From the NCBI GenBank assembly GCA_937916515.1, contig CALFSX010000326.1, positions 1-49,062 on the forward strand: a stretch of 49,062 nt of DNA. The letters run 5' to 3'. Under the pieces are notes generated by a model. It was not told the origin of the DNA, did no database searches, and was given only the letters and a program-made list of their open reading frames with translations. Below are positions 27,179-35,796 of the stretch, piece after piece; the first letter of the stretch is position 1; each line of letters begins with the position of its first letter. The position numbers and the translations under genes are program-made. This stretch comes from an uncultured Planctomycetaceae bacterium (GTDB taxonomy: Bacteria > Planctomycetota > Planctomycetia > Planctomycetales > Planctomycetaceae).

Positions 27179-28087
27179 ATGCAGACTACTCCCGTCACAT
27201 CAGCTCAGTTTTCAAAATCAGTTCTTGCGGTCCCACCACTGGCTCGCAATTCGAAGTTAGCGATCTGCCCCGACAACAATAAAAAGATTATTCGCCACAT
27301 TGAAGATGGTGGCGTATCAATGCTGCTTTACGGTGGCAACGCAAATCTTTATCACATTCGCCCCAGCGAATTCGGCCACCTGCTGGATGTACTGGTTGAA
27401 GCGGCTGCAGAAGACACATTAGTGATTCCATCCGTCGGTCCAGCCTATGGCACGATGATGGATCAGGCCGATGTGTTGAAAAACTATGATTTTCCAACCG
27501 TTATGGTTTTGCCAACCAAAGCCGTTATGACGGAAGCCGGATTGATGACTGGCTTCCGACACTTTGTTGAAGCACTTGACCGGCCAGCCGTTTTGTACAT
27601 CAAAGAAGAAGGCTATATCAGCCCCGAAGGCGCTGCCGAACTTGTTAACGATGGCCTGGTTTCGTTCATCAAGTATGCCATGGTTCGAGACGATCCTGCA
27701 GATGATCCGTTTCTGGATCGTTTGGTAGACAAAGTCGACCCGAAAAAACTTTGCAGCGGCATCGGCGAACAACCAGCTCTAATACACCTGACAAAGTTCG
27801 GCTGCAGCGGTTTCACGTCCGGCTGCGTGTGCGTCAACCCGGCATTGTCTCAGAAAATGCTGGCCGCCATCAACGCCAAAGACTACGACCTGGCAGAAGA
27901 CATTCGTCAGCAATTCCTTCCATTGGAAGACCTTCGCAACGAAATCAACCCCATTCGCGTACTGCACGAAGCTGTTACTCTAAGTGGTATCGCAGACACC
28001 GGGCCACACTTGCCGCTGTTGTCAGGAATCACCGACTCAGCAGAAGCTCGAATTAAGACGGCTGCCGTCGAACTGAAGAACCTGTAA
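27179..28087 (+). CDS. DapA-family aldolase/lyase
   Basis: A 302-residue (beta/alpha)8-barrel protein of the dihydrodipicolinate synthase / N-acetylneuraminate lyase family, which forms a Schiff base between a lysine and a keto acid such as pyruvate. The family signature GGNANLYHIRPSEFGHLLDV lies near residues 52-71. The probable Schiff-base Lys is in SFIKYAMVRDD near 163, preceded by the strand VLYIKEEGY. The start ATG 27179 is chosen as given; the first 30 residues are Ser/Pro-rich and may be partly untranslated. Substrate cannot be told; a true dapA role in lysine synthesis is possible but the sequence is diverged. The gene is preceded by repeat A copy 5. Confidence 0.8.
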   Translation: MQTTPVTSAQFSKSVLAVPPLARNSKLAICPDNNKKIIRHIEDGGVSMLLYGGNANLYHIRPSEFGHLLDVLVEAAAEDTLVIPSVGPAYGTMMDQADVLKNYDFPTVMVLPTKAVMTEAGLMTGFRHFVEALDRPAVLYIKEEGYISPEGAAELVNDGLVSFIKYAMVRDDPADDPFLDRLVDKVDPKKLCSGIGEQPALIHLTKFGCSGFTSGCVCVNPALSQKMLAAINAKDYDLAEDIRQQFLPLEDLRNEINPIRVLHEAVTLSGIADTGPHLPLLSGITDSAEARIKTAAVELKNL

Positions 28088-28116
28088 TCCCACAGCAGCT
28101 GTTTCGTTTGCGTTGA

Positions 28117-28153
28117 ACGGGGCTTTCGCCACATCAAGTGAAAGAAGCCCCGT
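28117..28153. terminator. Hairpin between convergent genes
   Basis: ACGGGGCTT (28117-28125) pairs with AAGCCCCGT (28145-28153), between the aldolase stop (28087) and the helicase stop (28220). The position and GC-rich stem suit a terminator for the plus-strand gene, although a clear T run is missing. Confidence 0.5.
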
Positions 28154-28219
28154 CGGCTGAATTGGCTAAGAACGTCGTACACATGACAGTCCGCCGACGT
28201 TGCCACTACAACGTAGCCA

Positions 28220-31200
28220 CTACTGCGTAGCCACCACTGCATCTGCTTCCAAAAGCAGAAGCCGCGTGGAGATATTTTCCGAAGCCACGCCAAAACAATT
28301 CGCCACGGCTCTGCGGTATTCCGCCAGTTGAGCACCATAGTGGCTGACCTTCTCGGCGATCCATTCCGTTCGATCGCCGAATAGCCGGTCCGTCTTGAAG
28401 TCCAGAATTTCCGCAGCAACCGGCTTTCCTCCAAGCTGCAGCAAAACAAGTCGATCGATCGTGCCTTGAACAATCGCTCCGTCACGTTTCAGAACAAACT
28501 GACGTTCCTGTTCGACGCGAAATACCGCGCTGCCGCGTTTGATATCATCCGCATAGGAACTGAACTGAGGCAAGACAGCAACGCCATTCATCGACAGTGA
28601 CTCAACTGCAGACTTCGTCTGCAGCATTGCGAAGAACTCGGCCAACAGCGGCTTTAAAATTCGTTCCGGAACAAACATATTTCTGACGCAGTCCACTAAC
28701 CGCTGTTCCGAAGGCAATGGCACGTTATCGTCTGCCAGCCATTCGATCTGTTCAAACCACGCATGAATCAGCGTGCCTTTCGTTCGTGGATCAATCTCGG
28801 CCTGAACGCGAGCCGACTTCCGGTCTTCCGTCGGAAGATACAACCGAGTTTCGTCATGACGCGACGGAGCTTCGCGGCGAAGCCCACGCTGGCGTTCTCG
28901 CTGAGCAGCAAACTGAATCACGGGAAGTCTGCGCCGTCGCGCGGCCCCTTGTTGTACCGTCGGCTTTACGGTTGTGTGCGGCTGTTGCAGAAACCAATCG
29001 GGATCACCCGCTTCATAAATCACCTGGTCTGCAGGAGCCACATGGTCGTCAACCAGTGACGCCAACAAGACTCCTGCAAACGTCGCCGGCGGTTTCTGAG
29101 AAGTAATTGGCGGAATAAACATATGCAAAGCATGCACAGCACGAGTCAAAGCGACGTATAGCAAACACAGTGCTTCCGAAACGTCACGCGACACCGTTTG
29201 CTCAAAAGCAGCCTGCAGTGATGCTGGCAACAGACTGCGAATGGCACGGTTTCGCCAGATGCAAACCTGATCGGGAGATTCCCCCGGAGCTGGCATTCCG
29301 GCAGCCGCGTTAGGCGTCTTAAACAAGCGACCGTCCAGTTCAGGCAACACGACGATTTCAAATTCAAGCCCTTTGCTCTGGTGCACCGTCATTACACGAA
29401 TCGCGGCGGTTTCTGACTTATTCAGCCGACTGTTTTCTAACAGCTGCACAAATTCCGACGGGTTTAGCGATGGCGAATCATCAAACTTCCAACCTTCAGC
29501 GACAATCTGCTGCAGACGCAGCAAGTCGCGTTGACTGCATTGTGGGCGAACGGATTCCGACAGCCACTGCAGAGTTCTGCCGTAGCCGTCGTCCATCAGC
29601 CGAGTCCTGATTTCTGCAGCCGCCCTGCAGGCGGCCACGTTATCCTTCCATGTCGTTAATTCAACCAGTCCGGCCAATGGCGAATTCGCCACATGAAAAC
29701 GAGAAATCTCGCATCCTGGATGACTGGCCAAATGCAGCAGCGAAAGCACAGCCAGAACAGCGGGACTATCCGTCGGTGCAGTACCGCCTTCTTCGCTGGC
29801 AGGCACACCCAACAGTCGCAGTTCGTGAACCAACCTGGCAACCGTGTGATTCTTCCGCGTCAGCACGCCGATTTCCGCACCAGGACACTGCTGATGCAAC
29901 TGCTGAATCTGCTCCGCCACCCAGCGATAATAGGGCACACGGCGCTCTTCCGCCGATTCGCCTTCCAGTTCTGACGAAGTCTTTAATTGAGCAAACCCTG
30001 GTAACTTATCATGGACGGTTGAATGAGTTGGAAAGCCCTGTTGCCAGTTGAAGCAGGCGGGGCCGTATTCGCTGAGGTTATCATGCTTGCTAAGATGGTT
30101 GAAAACTCGATTCACCGTTTCAATCACACCAACAGACGATCGCCGACTTTGATCCAGCGACGTCGCCTGAATATTCGGCATCGTTTTTTCCACAGCATCC
30201 AGAATCTCCGCCACACCACCACGCCAGCCGTAAATGGCCTGTTTGGGGTCACCCACACAAAAGAAACTGGTTCCGTCGGGGTGCTGAGCGATATTCAACG
30301 CCAGTCGGCGAAGAACATGCCACTGGTCGGGTGAGGTGTCCTGAAATTCGTCCAGCAACAGGTGCTGCAACGAACTGTCCATCCGAAAATTCATCCGCGC
30401 GCCACTGGCGGCGTTTTGCGATCGAGCCAGAATGCGAGTTACGTCATTAAACCCCATCCATCCCTGTTCTGAACGCAAACGAGCGTACTCGCGATCGAAG
30501 CGATCGATCAGGTCATACGTAGCCATCGTTTGCTTTGAAACGGTGTCCAGAAGCTCGGCTTTGGCATGTTCAATCAGCCGTGAGTACGCTTCAACCAGTC
30601 CCTCCGAAATCTCCTTACCATAAAATTTGTGATCGCCCGTGAAGACCTTTTTGGCAACTCCCGTGTCAATAAACTTATCCCACTGTCCGGCGTGAAACCG
30701 ATCCAGATCCGTTCGAACAGCTTTCACCAACCGCTGGTCGCCGTACGTTGTTTCGGCAGACACTTCGCGCAAAGCGAAGTCCTGTTCTTTTCGAGTCAGC
30801 CGATTAAGCTTCGGGATTTTCTGCCATGCTTCAGCGGTTGTCAGCAGATACAGTTCGTGAAAGTCCTGAACCGTGTCGTCAATCAGGTCTCGAACACTGC
30901 GTTTGCTTTTTCCGTTGGCCAGCATTTGCATCAGGCGTTGAGCATCCTTCGGCATCTGCTGCGACAACACCGCATCTATCGCCTGCTGCCGCAGTTTGCG
31001 AGCCGAATGCTCATCAATAATCTTCCAGCCTGGCGGCAACCCCAGTTCCAAAGTGAGGCTGCGAGCAAGTTGCTGAAAAAAACTGTCCAGCGTGCAAACT
31101 CGCATTCGATGCAGTTGAGCCGTCACGTCGGCCAGTAACGTCTTCGCCAGTTCCTGCGAAACAGGAGCAGGACTCATGAATTCAGCCAACCGTTTGCACT

Positions 31201-31390
31201 CTGCTGCGTCTTCGGCGGCGTTTGCCAATCGCAACAGAACTCTGCCCAGAATTTCACCGGCCGCTTTCCGAGTAAACGTAGTGGCCAGAATGGCTTCCGG
31301 CGGTTGTCCCAAAAACAACTGCTGCAGAAAGTGCCCGGACAGCCGAAACGTCTTGCCACTGCCCGCTGAAGCTCGAATCAATTCATACAT
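28220..31390 (-). CDS. AddA-like UvrD-family helicase-nuclease
   Basis: A protein of 1056 residues with an SF1 helicase core and a C-terminal RecB-type nuclease, matching AddA/RecB proteins that resect double-strand breaks for recombination. Walker A is ASAGSGKTF near residues 7-15. Motif II is LLLDEFQDTSPDQW near 350, and the later motif MTVHQSKGLEFEIVVLPEL follows. The nuclease part has GTLIHAWFEQIEWL and the EILDFKTDRL metal/catalytic Glu/Asp/Lys group near the C-terminus. ATG 31390 is preferred over a TTG two codons earlier. The usual partner AddB is not adjacent; the upstream gene (minus) is the unrelated PSCyt protein. Complete length and intact motifs argue for an active protein. Confidence 0.85.
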   Translation of the reverse strand: MYELIRASAGSGKTFRLSGHFLQQLFLGQPPEAILATTFTRKAAGEILGRVLLRLANAAEDAAECKRLAEFMSPAPVSQELAKTLLADVTAQLHRMRVCTLDSFFQQLARSLTLELGLPPGWKIIDEHSARKLRQQAIDAVLSQQMPKDAQRLMQMLANGKSKRSVRDLIDDTVQDFHELYLLTTAEAWQKIPKLNRLTRKEQDFALREVSAETTYGDQRLVKAVRTDLDRFHAGQWDKFIDTGVAKKVFTGDHKFYGKEISEGLVEAYSRLIEHAKAELLDTVSKQTMATYDLIDRFDREYARLRSEQGWMGFNDVTRILARSQNAASGARMNFRMDSSLQHLLLDEFQDTSPDQWHVLRRLALNIAQHPDGTSFFCVGDPKQAIYGWRGGVAEILDAVEKTMPNIQATSLDQSRRSSVGVIETVNRVFNHLSKHDNLSEYGPACFNWQQGFPTHSTVHDKLPGFAQLKTSSELEGESAEERRVPYYRWVAEQIQQLHQQCPGAEIGVLTRKNHTVARLVHELRLLGVPASEEGGTAPTDSPAVLAVLSLLHLASHPGCEISRFHVANSPLAGLVELTTWKDNVAACRAAAEIRTRLMDDGYGRTLQWLSESVRPQCSQRDLLRLQQIVAEGWKFDDSPSLNPSEFVQLLENSRLNKSETAAIRVMTVHQSKGLEFEIVVLPELDGRLFKTPNAAAGMPAPGESPDQVCIWRNRAIRSLLPASLQAAFEQTVSRDVSEALCLLYVALTRAVHALHMFIPPITSQKPPATFAGVLLASLVDDHVAPADQVIYEAGDPDWFLQQPHTTVKPTVQQGAARRRRLPVIQFAAQRERQRGLRREAPSRHDETRLYLPTEDRKSARVQAEIDPRTKGTLIHAWFEQIEWLADDNVPLPSEQRLVDCVRNMFVPERILKPLLAEFFAMLQTKSAVESLSMNGVAVLPQFSSYADDIKRGSAVFRVEQERQFVLKRDGAIVQGTIDRLVLLQLGGKPVAAEILDFKTDRLFGDRTEWIAEKVSHYGAQLAEYRRAVANCFGVASENISTRLLLLEADAVVATQ

Positions 31391-31633
31391 GGCCAAACAT
31401 CCCTGATCGTCCCCAAGCCGCGGTCCGGTGCTGATTTCTTATTGCCGCGCGACACATCCTGCAACTGACCAATCGGACGATTAAACCCCGATTGGTCGCC
31501 CAAATGAATGCTTCGCTGCTAACGACATTACGAACAGAAACTCATCCTGAAACGCTATTGTACGATTGCTTCAACCAACCTGCAAATATCCATGCCAAGC
31601 AAGGAACAACAACATACGCCCGAAGAGTTTCAG
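31391..31633. other. Intergenic hairpin between the PSCyt and helicase genes
   Basis: The 243-base gap contains a perfect 10-bp inverted repeat, GACCAATCGG (31467-31476) and CCGATTGGTC (31488-31497), with an 11-base loop. It lies downstream of the PSCyt gene and upstream of the helicase gene on the minus strand and could end or attenuate transcription. There is no T run. Confidence 0.4.
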
Positions 31634-34600
31634 CTAATCAACAAACAGAAACTGCTTGGCATTCAGCAACGCGTGGCAGACTTCGGTCAGATTGTCGACC
31701 GTCAGCGGCAAGTTTTGACCAGTTGAGCCTTCCGCAACAAAACTTAACAGCATGTCAATTTCCCGTTGCGAAGCAGGGCGGTTCATCAGTTGAAACCAGG
31801 CCTGTGAAAGCACAGATTCCGTGGTACCACCCGACTTCAGCAGTTTCGTCGCCCAGCGATTTGCCTGCTGATTCACGAATTCGTTGTTCAGCATAATCAA
31901 CGCTTGAGCAGGAACGTTCGAAGTCGTGCGATTTCCGATGGTTGTCACCGGAGGAGGAACGTCAAAGGCCTGCATGAACGGCGAAAGAAAGTTTCGGTTA
32001 ACAGAAATGTAAATGCTGCGACGACCGTTTCCATCCAACGGACCATCTGCCCCCGGACGACCTCGGCCCTGCATGAAACCAGTCAAATGCACGGGTACGG
32101 CTGGGCCAAACTGTTGCTCACTTAGTGATCCCGAAACAGTCAAAATCGCATCGCGAACAGCTTCCCCCTGAAGTCGACGAATGTTTGCTCTGTGAAGAAG
32201 CTCGTTGCTCGGATCCTTTAGATCGCCAGCTTCAGAATGTTCGCTACTGGCACGATACGATCTTGACAACATGATTGCCCGGATCATTTTCTTCACAGAC
32301 CAGCCGTCGTTGCGAAACTTTTCAGCAAGATAGTCCAGCAGATCTGGGTGAGTGGGGGTCTTTCCCAATACTCCAAAGTTATCCGTCGATTCCACAATTC
32401 CTCGACCGAACAAATGGTGCCAAATTCGATTAACGGCAACTCGCGGTAGCAACGGATTATCGTCATGCAAAAGCTGTTCGGCCAATTCAAGCCGCCCGCT
32501 ACCTGTTGCCGGGAGAGTTGCGTTTTTACCGTCACCCAGTTGCAGCGCCGTCAATATATTTCGTTCGGCAACTTCGCCGAGGTTACGATGATTGCCCCGA
32601 ATGAACACTCGTTCGTTTTCAGCAGTGCCATCCATCATGGCAATCACTGGAATCGGTGCCGGTATTCCATCAGACCTTTGCGTCCAACGCTCGACAACTG
32701 CCTGCCATTCGTCAGATCGAGATTCGGGAAGCAGGGACTGAGCCAGCAACACAGCGGCTGCCTGAGACGAAGAACCCACAACAGAATTCAACCAGGCATC
32801 GACAAGTTGTTCGTCTGTGCTAAGTGAACCCGCCGCATTTGAGTCTTCACCAGCCTGTCTGACGATTGCCAAATTCAAGTCACTGGCTGACTGTTCAGGC
32901 GGAGCAGCTCCAGCGACGTTCGCGAATCGAATTTCCTTTACACAAAACCAACCGTCGCCTTCGTCCAGAAATTCCAGATGAGCACGATGACCCATATATC
33001 GATGAATGTCTCCCGCAAGTCGAATCCACTGATCTTCGCCGTTTGTATCGATTGCCTGCCTGGCACCACCAAACAGCAACTCGCTGAATTCGTTCATCAC
33101 ATAGCCGTCAATCACCAGTCTGACGCGAGTCTTCTCGCCAGCGACGCGAATCAGAATCTGCGGGTGCGACAACTCAAACGTTGGACTTGCCAGTGTGCCT
33201 TTCAGCTGCTTTGACAACGTTGCAGAACTGACTCCATCCAGCAGGTTTGCCGCTATTCCAGCACCGCGCCATTCCAGCCCGAAACCTGTATCGGGGTCAG
33301 ACACGGACTGGTTGGAAAATGCCGCTCCACTATGAAACCAGTCGTCGGGAATCTTTCCGCTTAACTTCGCAAACACAGTTGTGTTCGTTTCTGTAATATC
33401 GTGATTGGCAACGGATGCCTTCCAACGGTTAAACGTTTCAGCAGTCGTTGTTTTCAGATCAGCCTGTGCGCGAGTTGCCAACAACGACAACAGGCTATCG
33501 GAAGAAACTGCAGCCTTGTCACTTAAGGCACGCACCCACGCTGTCAAAACATCGGTACGGCAACCGTATTCGTCGGCAACAACGTTGATATCGCGGCGAG
33601 TTGCCGGAACGTCCGGTTGACTGCAGAACACGATATGATCGACATTCACATGTCCCCAGCCGCCGGAATGTTCATCAACAATTTCAATTCGCGCCGCTTT
33701 GCCCACAAACTCGGCGACATCCCAAGTGGTTGACACCAATGCTTCGTTGTTTTGCCCAGTCGCCGTTCGCACGGTCTTACCATCAACAACCAGGTTGACG
33801 CACGTTTCGTAGGGATGATTGCCTCCGCCAATCAGAAAACGAATGCAGGGCTTTTGAATGGTAAATTCCGCTGAACGCAACTTGCCTTTCAGCGCATCGC
33901 TGAGGTTCCATGAATTCACCAGACGGCTTCCCACCCGTCCGGTCAGCTCTCCTTGTCCCGGAAAATTCCCCGTGGCTGTTCCCGTTCCGAATGCCTGGCC
34001 GCTGATTTCCCAGTTCGCCAGCGTCTCACTTTCGAAGTCTTCAAAGATAACATCTGCGGACGACGTTTTATCTTTTTCCAGCGGCTCTGCTCGCAGCGCC
34101 GTCAGTGCGGCCAAAGCATAGTTGCGAATCTGCCCGGCAGATTCGTCTGTGATGCGATAACTCGCAGCCAGTTTCTGAGCCTCTTCACGAATGCCCGTTA
34201 ACTCATCAACACGGTGTTCGATTTGCTGATTGCGATCCAGCCACGCCGTTTGCCGCCTGGAACTCTGAAGAAACCCGGCCAGAGCGTAGTAATCCTTTGT
34301 CGAAATCGCGTCGAATTTATGATCGTGACAACGAGCACACGCGACTGTCATCCCCAGAAATGTCTTCGAAAACACATCGATCTGGTTGTCAATTTTTCCA
34401 GCTTCTTCAGCTCGCACATCAACGGGAGCGTGTTTATCTTCGCTAAGAAACCAGAACCCCGTTCCGATTATTGATTCGTTGAAAGCTTCCGTCGGATGCA
34501 GCCGGGACGATGCCAGTAAGTCGCCGGCGATATGTTCTTTCACAAAATCATCATACGGAACGTCTGAATTAATGGCGCGAATCACGTAGTCTCTGTATTG

Positions 34601-35437
34601 CCACGCGTTGTGCAGAGGATAGTCGAACTCATGCCCCAGCGTGTCAGCGTAACGAACAAGGTCCAGCCAATGTCGCCCCCAACGTTCTCCAAAGTGCGTT
34701 GATGCCAGCAACCGATCCACAACTTTCGCCATCGCGTCTTCAGTCGTGGCAGCATCGCCGACAAACGATTCAACCTCCTGAACCGTCGGCGGCAAGCCAA
34801 TCAAATCGAAGTACATTCGACGAATAAGCGTGTAACGATCTGCTTCGGCGGCTGGCTGAAGACCGGCTGATTCCAGACGATGTTTTACAAACGCGTCAAT
34901 GGGGTTCCGTTGCCAATCAACGCCTTCAACAATCGGAGCTTTGCCAACGCGAATCGGTTGCCACGCCCAATGCGACTGACGGCGTTGTTCCAGAGGAAAT
35001 TCGGCAACCTCAACAGCAGCCGCATCCATGCCTTCCGGCCAATGAGCGCCTTCTGCGATCCACTTTTCCAGGATTGCCACTTCCGCGTCTGGCATTCTTG
35101 ATCGTGGCGGCATTTCGAAACTTTCGTATCGAACGGCTTCCATCAAGATGCTCTGTTCGGGCTTTCCAGGAACCAGCACTGGCCCGCTGTCACCACCAAT
35201 CAGCATGGCTTTGCGGCTGGACAGAACAAGACTTCCCTTCGGTTCAGCAGACGCCTTGTGGCATTCAAAACATCGTGCTTCCAATAACGGAAGAACCTTT
35301 TCCGTCACAAACCGAAGCTGCTGTTCTGTTGGCGGTGGCGTTGCCGATTCAACTTGTTCGTCAGCACGAAGAAGAGGTGTCGCCACAAAACAGCGCAGAG
35401 CGACAACCGTCAGTAAAGCAGGGAAGACATATTTCAT
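31634..35437 (-). CDS. Planctomycete cytochrome / DUF1549 / DUF1553 protein with levanase-type modules
   Basis: A 1267-residue exported protein. MKYVFPALLTVVALRCFV is a probable signal peptide; ATG 35437 is preferred over an upstream TTG. A PSCyt1-type cytochrome c domain has the CxxCH motif in ARCFECHKAS (near residue 56) and the MPP motif that follows. Next is DUF1549 (PSCyt2, about 160-390), including CARCHDHKFDAI. Two beta-sandwich modules follow: one (about 465-610, DFESETLANWEISGQAFG... GGWGHVNVDHI) closely resembles the module of levanases, and a second similar but diverged one is near 690-840. DUF1553 (PSD1) ends the protein with ISVNRNFLSPFMQAFD. Such proteins are thought to act in polysaccharide or carbohydrate breakdown. 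No DUF1501 sulfatase-like partner is next to it. Confidence 0.88.
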   Translation of the reverse strand: MKYVFPALLTVVALRCFVATPLLRADEQVESATPPPTEQQLRFVTEKVLPLLEARCFECHKASAEPKGSLVLSSRKAMLIGGDSGPVLVPGKPEQSILMEAVRYESFEMPPRSRMPDAEVAILEKWIAEGAHWPEGMDAAAVEVAEFPLEQRRQSHWAWQPIRVGKAPIVEGVDWQRNPIDAFVKHRLESAGLQPAAEADRYTLIRRMYFDLIGLPPTVQEVESFVGDAATTEDAMAKVVDRLLASTHFGERWGRHWLDLVRYADTLGHEFDYPLHNAWQYRDYVIRAINSDVPYDDFVKEHIAGDLLASSRLHPTEAFNESIIGTGFWFLSEDKHAPVDVRAEEAGKIDNQIDVFSKTFLGMTVACARCHDHKFDAISTKDYYALAGFLQSSRRQTAWLDRNQQIEHRVDELTGIREEAQKLAASYRITDESAGQIRNYALAALTALRAEPLEKDKTSSADVIFEDFESETLANWEISGQAFGTGTATGNFPGQGELTGRVGSRLVNSWNLSDALKGKLRSAEFTIQKPCIRFLIGGGNHPYETCVNLVVDGKTVRTATGQNNEALVSTTWDVAEFVGKAARIEIVDEHSGGWGHVNVDHIVFCSQPDVPATRRDINVVADEYGCRTDVLTAWVRALSDKAAVSSDSLLSLLATRAQADLKTTTAETFNRWKASVANHDITETNTTVFAKLSGKIPDDWFHSGAAFSNQSVSDPDTGFGLEWRGAGIAANLLDGVSSATLSKQLKGTLASPTFELSHPQILIRVAGEKTRVRLVIDGYVMNEFSELLFGGARQAIDTNGEDQWIRLAGDIHRYMGHRAHLEFLDEGDGWFCVKEIRFANVAGAAPPEQSASDLNLAIVRQAGEDSNAAGSLSTDEQLVDAWLNSVVGSSSQAAAVLLAQSLLPESRSDEWQAVVERWTQRSDGIPAPIPVIAMMDGTAENERVFIRGNHRNLGEVAERNILTALQLGDGKNATLPATGSGRLELAEQLLHDDNPLLPRVAVNRIWHHLFGRGIVESTDNFGVLGKTPTHPDLLDYLAEKFRNDGWSVKKMIRAIMLSRSYRASSEHSEAGDLKDPSNELLHRANIRRLQGEAVRDAILTVSGSLSEQQFGPAVPVHLTGFMQGRGRPGADGPLDGNGRRSIYISVNRNFLSPFMQAFDVPPPVTTIGNRTTSNVPAQALIMLNNEFVNQQANRWATKLLKSGGTTESVLSQAWFQLMNRPASQREIDMLLSFVAEGSTGQNLPLTVDNLTEVCHALLNAKQFLFVD

Positions 35438-35796
35438 GAGCGGCGGGATATTCAATAAGCGGATCTACATGGCAGAAACCGTATTGTGTGCGCTTAGCCG
35501 CCCATAATTCAATCCAACACGTTTCCAGGCCGCCCAAGGGACGCGATGGCCGAATTCGGTATTCCGATCTGGGTGGCCGTGGCTGGACTGAGCTTGCGAA
35601 GGAAACCAAGGTGTCTCTTGCGCACGTCGCTACAACACCAGCCACACTACCCAAATCCACACTACCCAAATCCACAATCATCCATAGACGCAAACGCCTA
35701 CAGGCAACAACAACGAGAATTTTTTTTGGGGGGGGCCTGATTCCAACACGAACCGGCAAACCTTAATCAACCGTGTGCCCTTGCAAATCAGTTGAT
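35438..35796. other. Intergenic region with repeat B and homopolymer tract
   Basis: About 360 bases upstream of the PSCyt gene and downstream of the kinase gene (both minus). It holds repeat B copy 1, a 2 x 15-bp tandem (CACTACCCAAATCCA, 35645-35674) and an unusual run of eight T followed by eight G at 35720-35735. No protein gene is supported. Confidence 0.55.
35550..35690 (+). repeat. Dispersed repeat family B, copy 1
   Basis: The block GGTGGCCGTGGCTGGACTG plus AGCTTGCGAAGGAAACC recurs almost unchanged at 39725-39763. It is preceded by a CGAATT-containing segment and followed by CCAAATCCACA/ATCCATAGACG-like text in both copies. Arms GTGGCTGG and CCAGCCAC form a stem here; in the other copy these positions differ but still pair. 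Confidence 0.7.

Noticed and set aside
30629-31138. Plus-strand 169-residue frame
   Set aside because: It is antisense to the helicase-nuclease gene, whose motifs are intact on the other strand.
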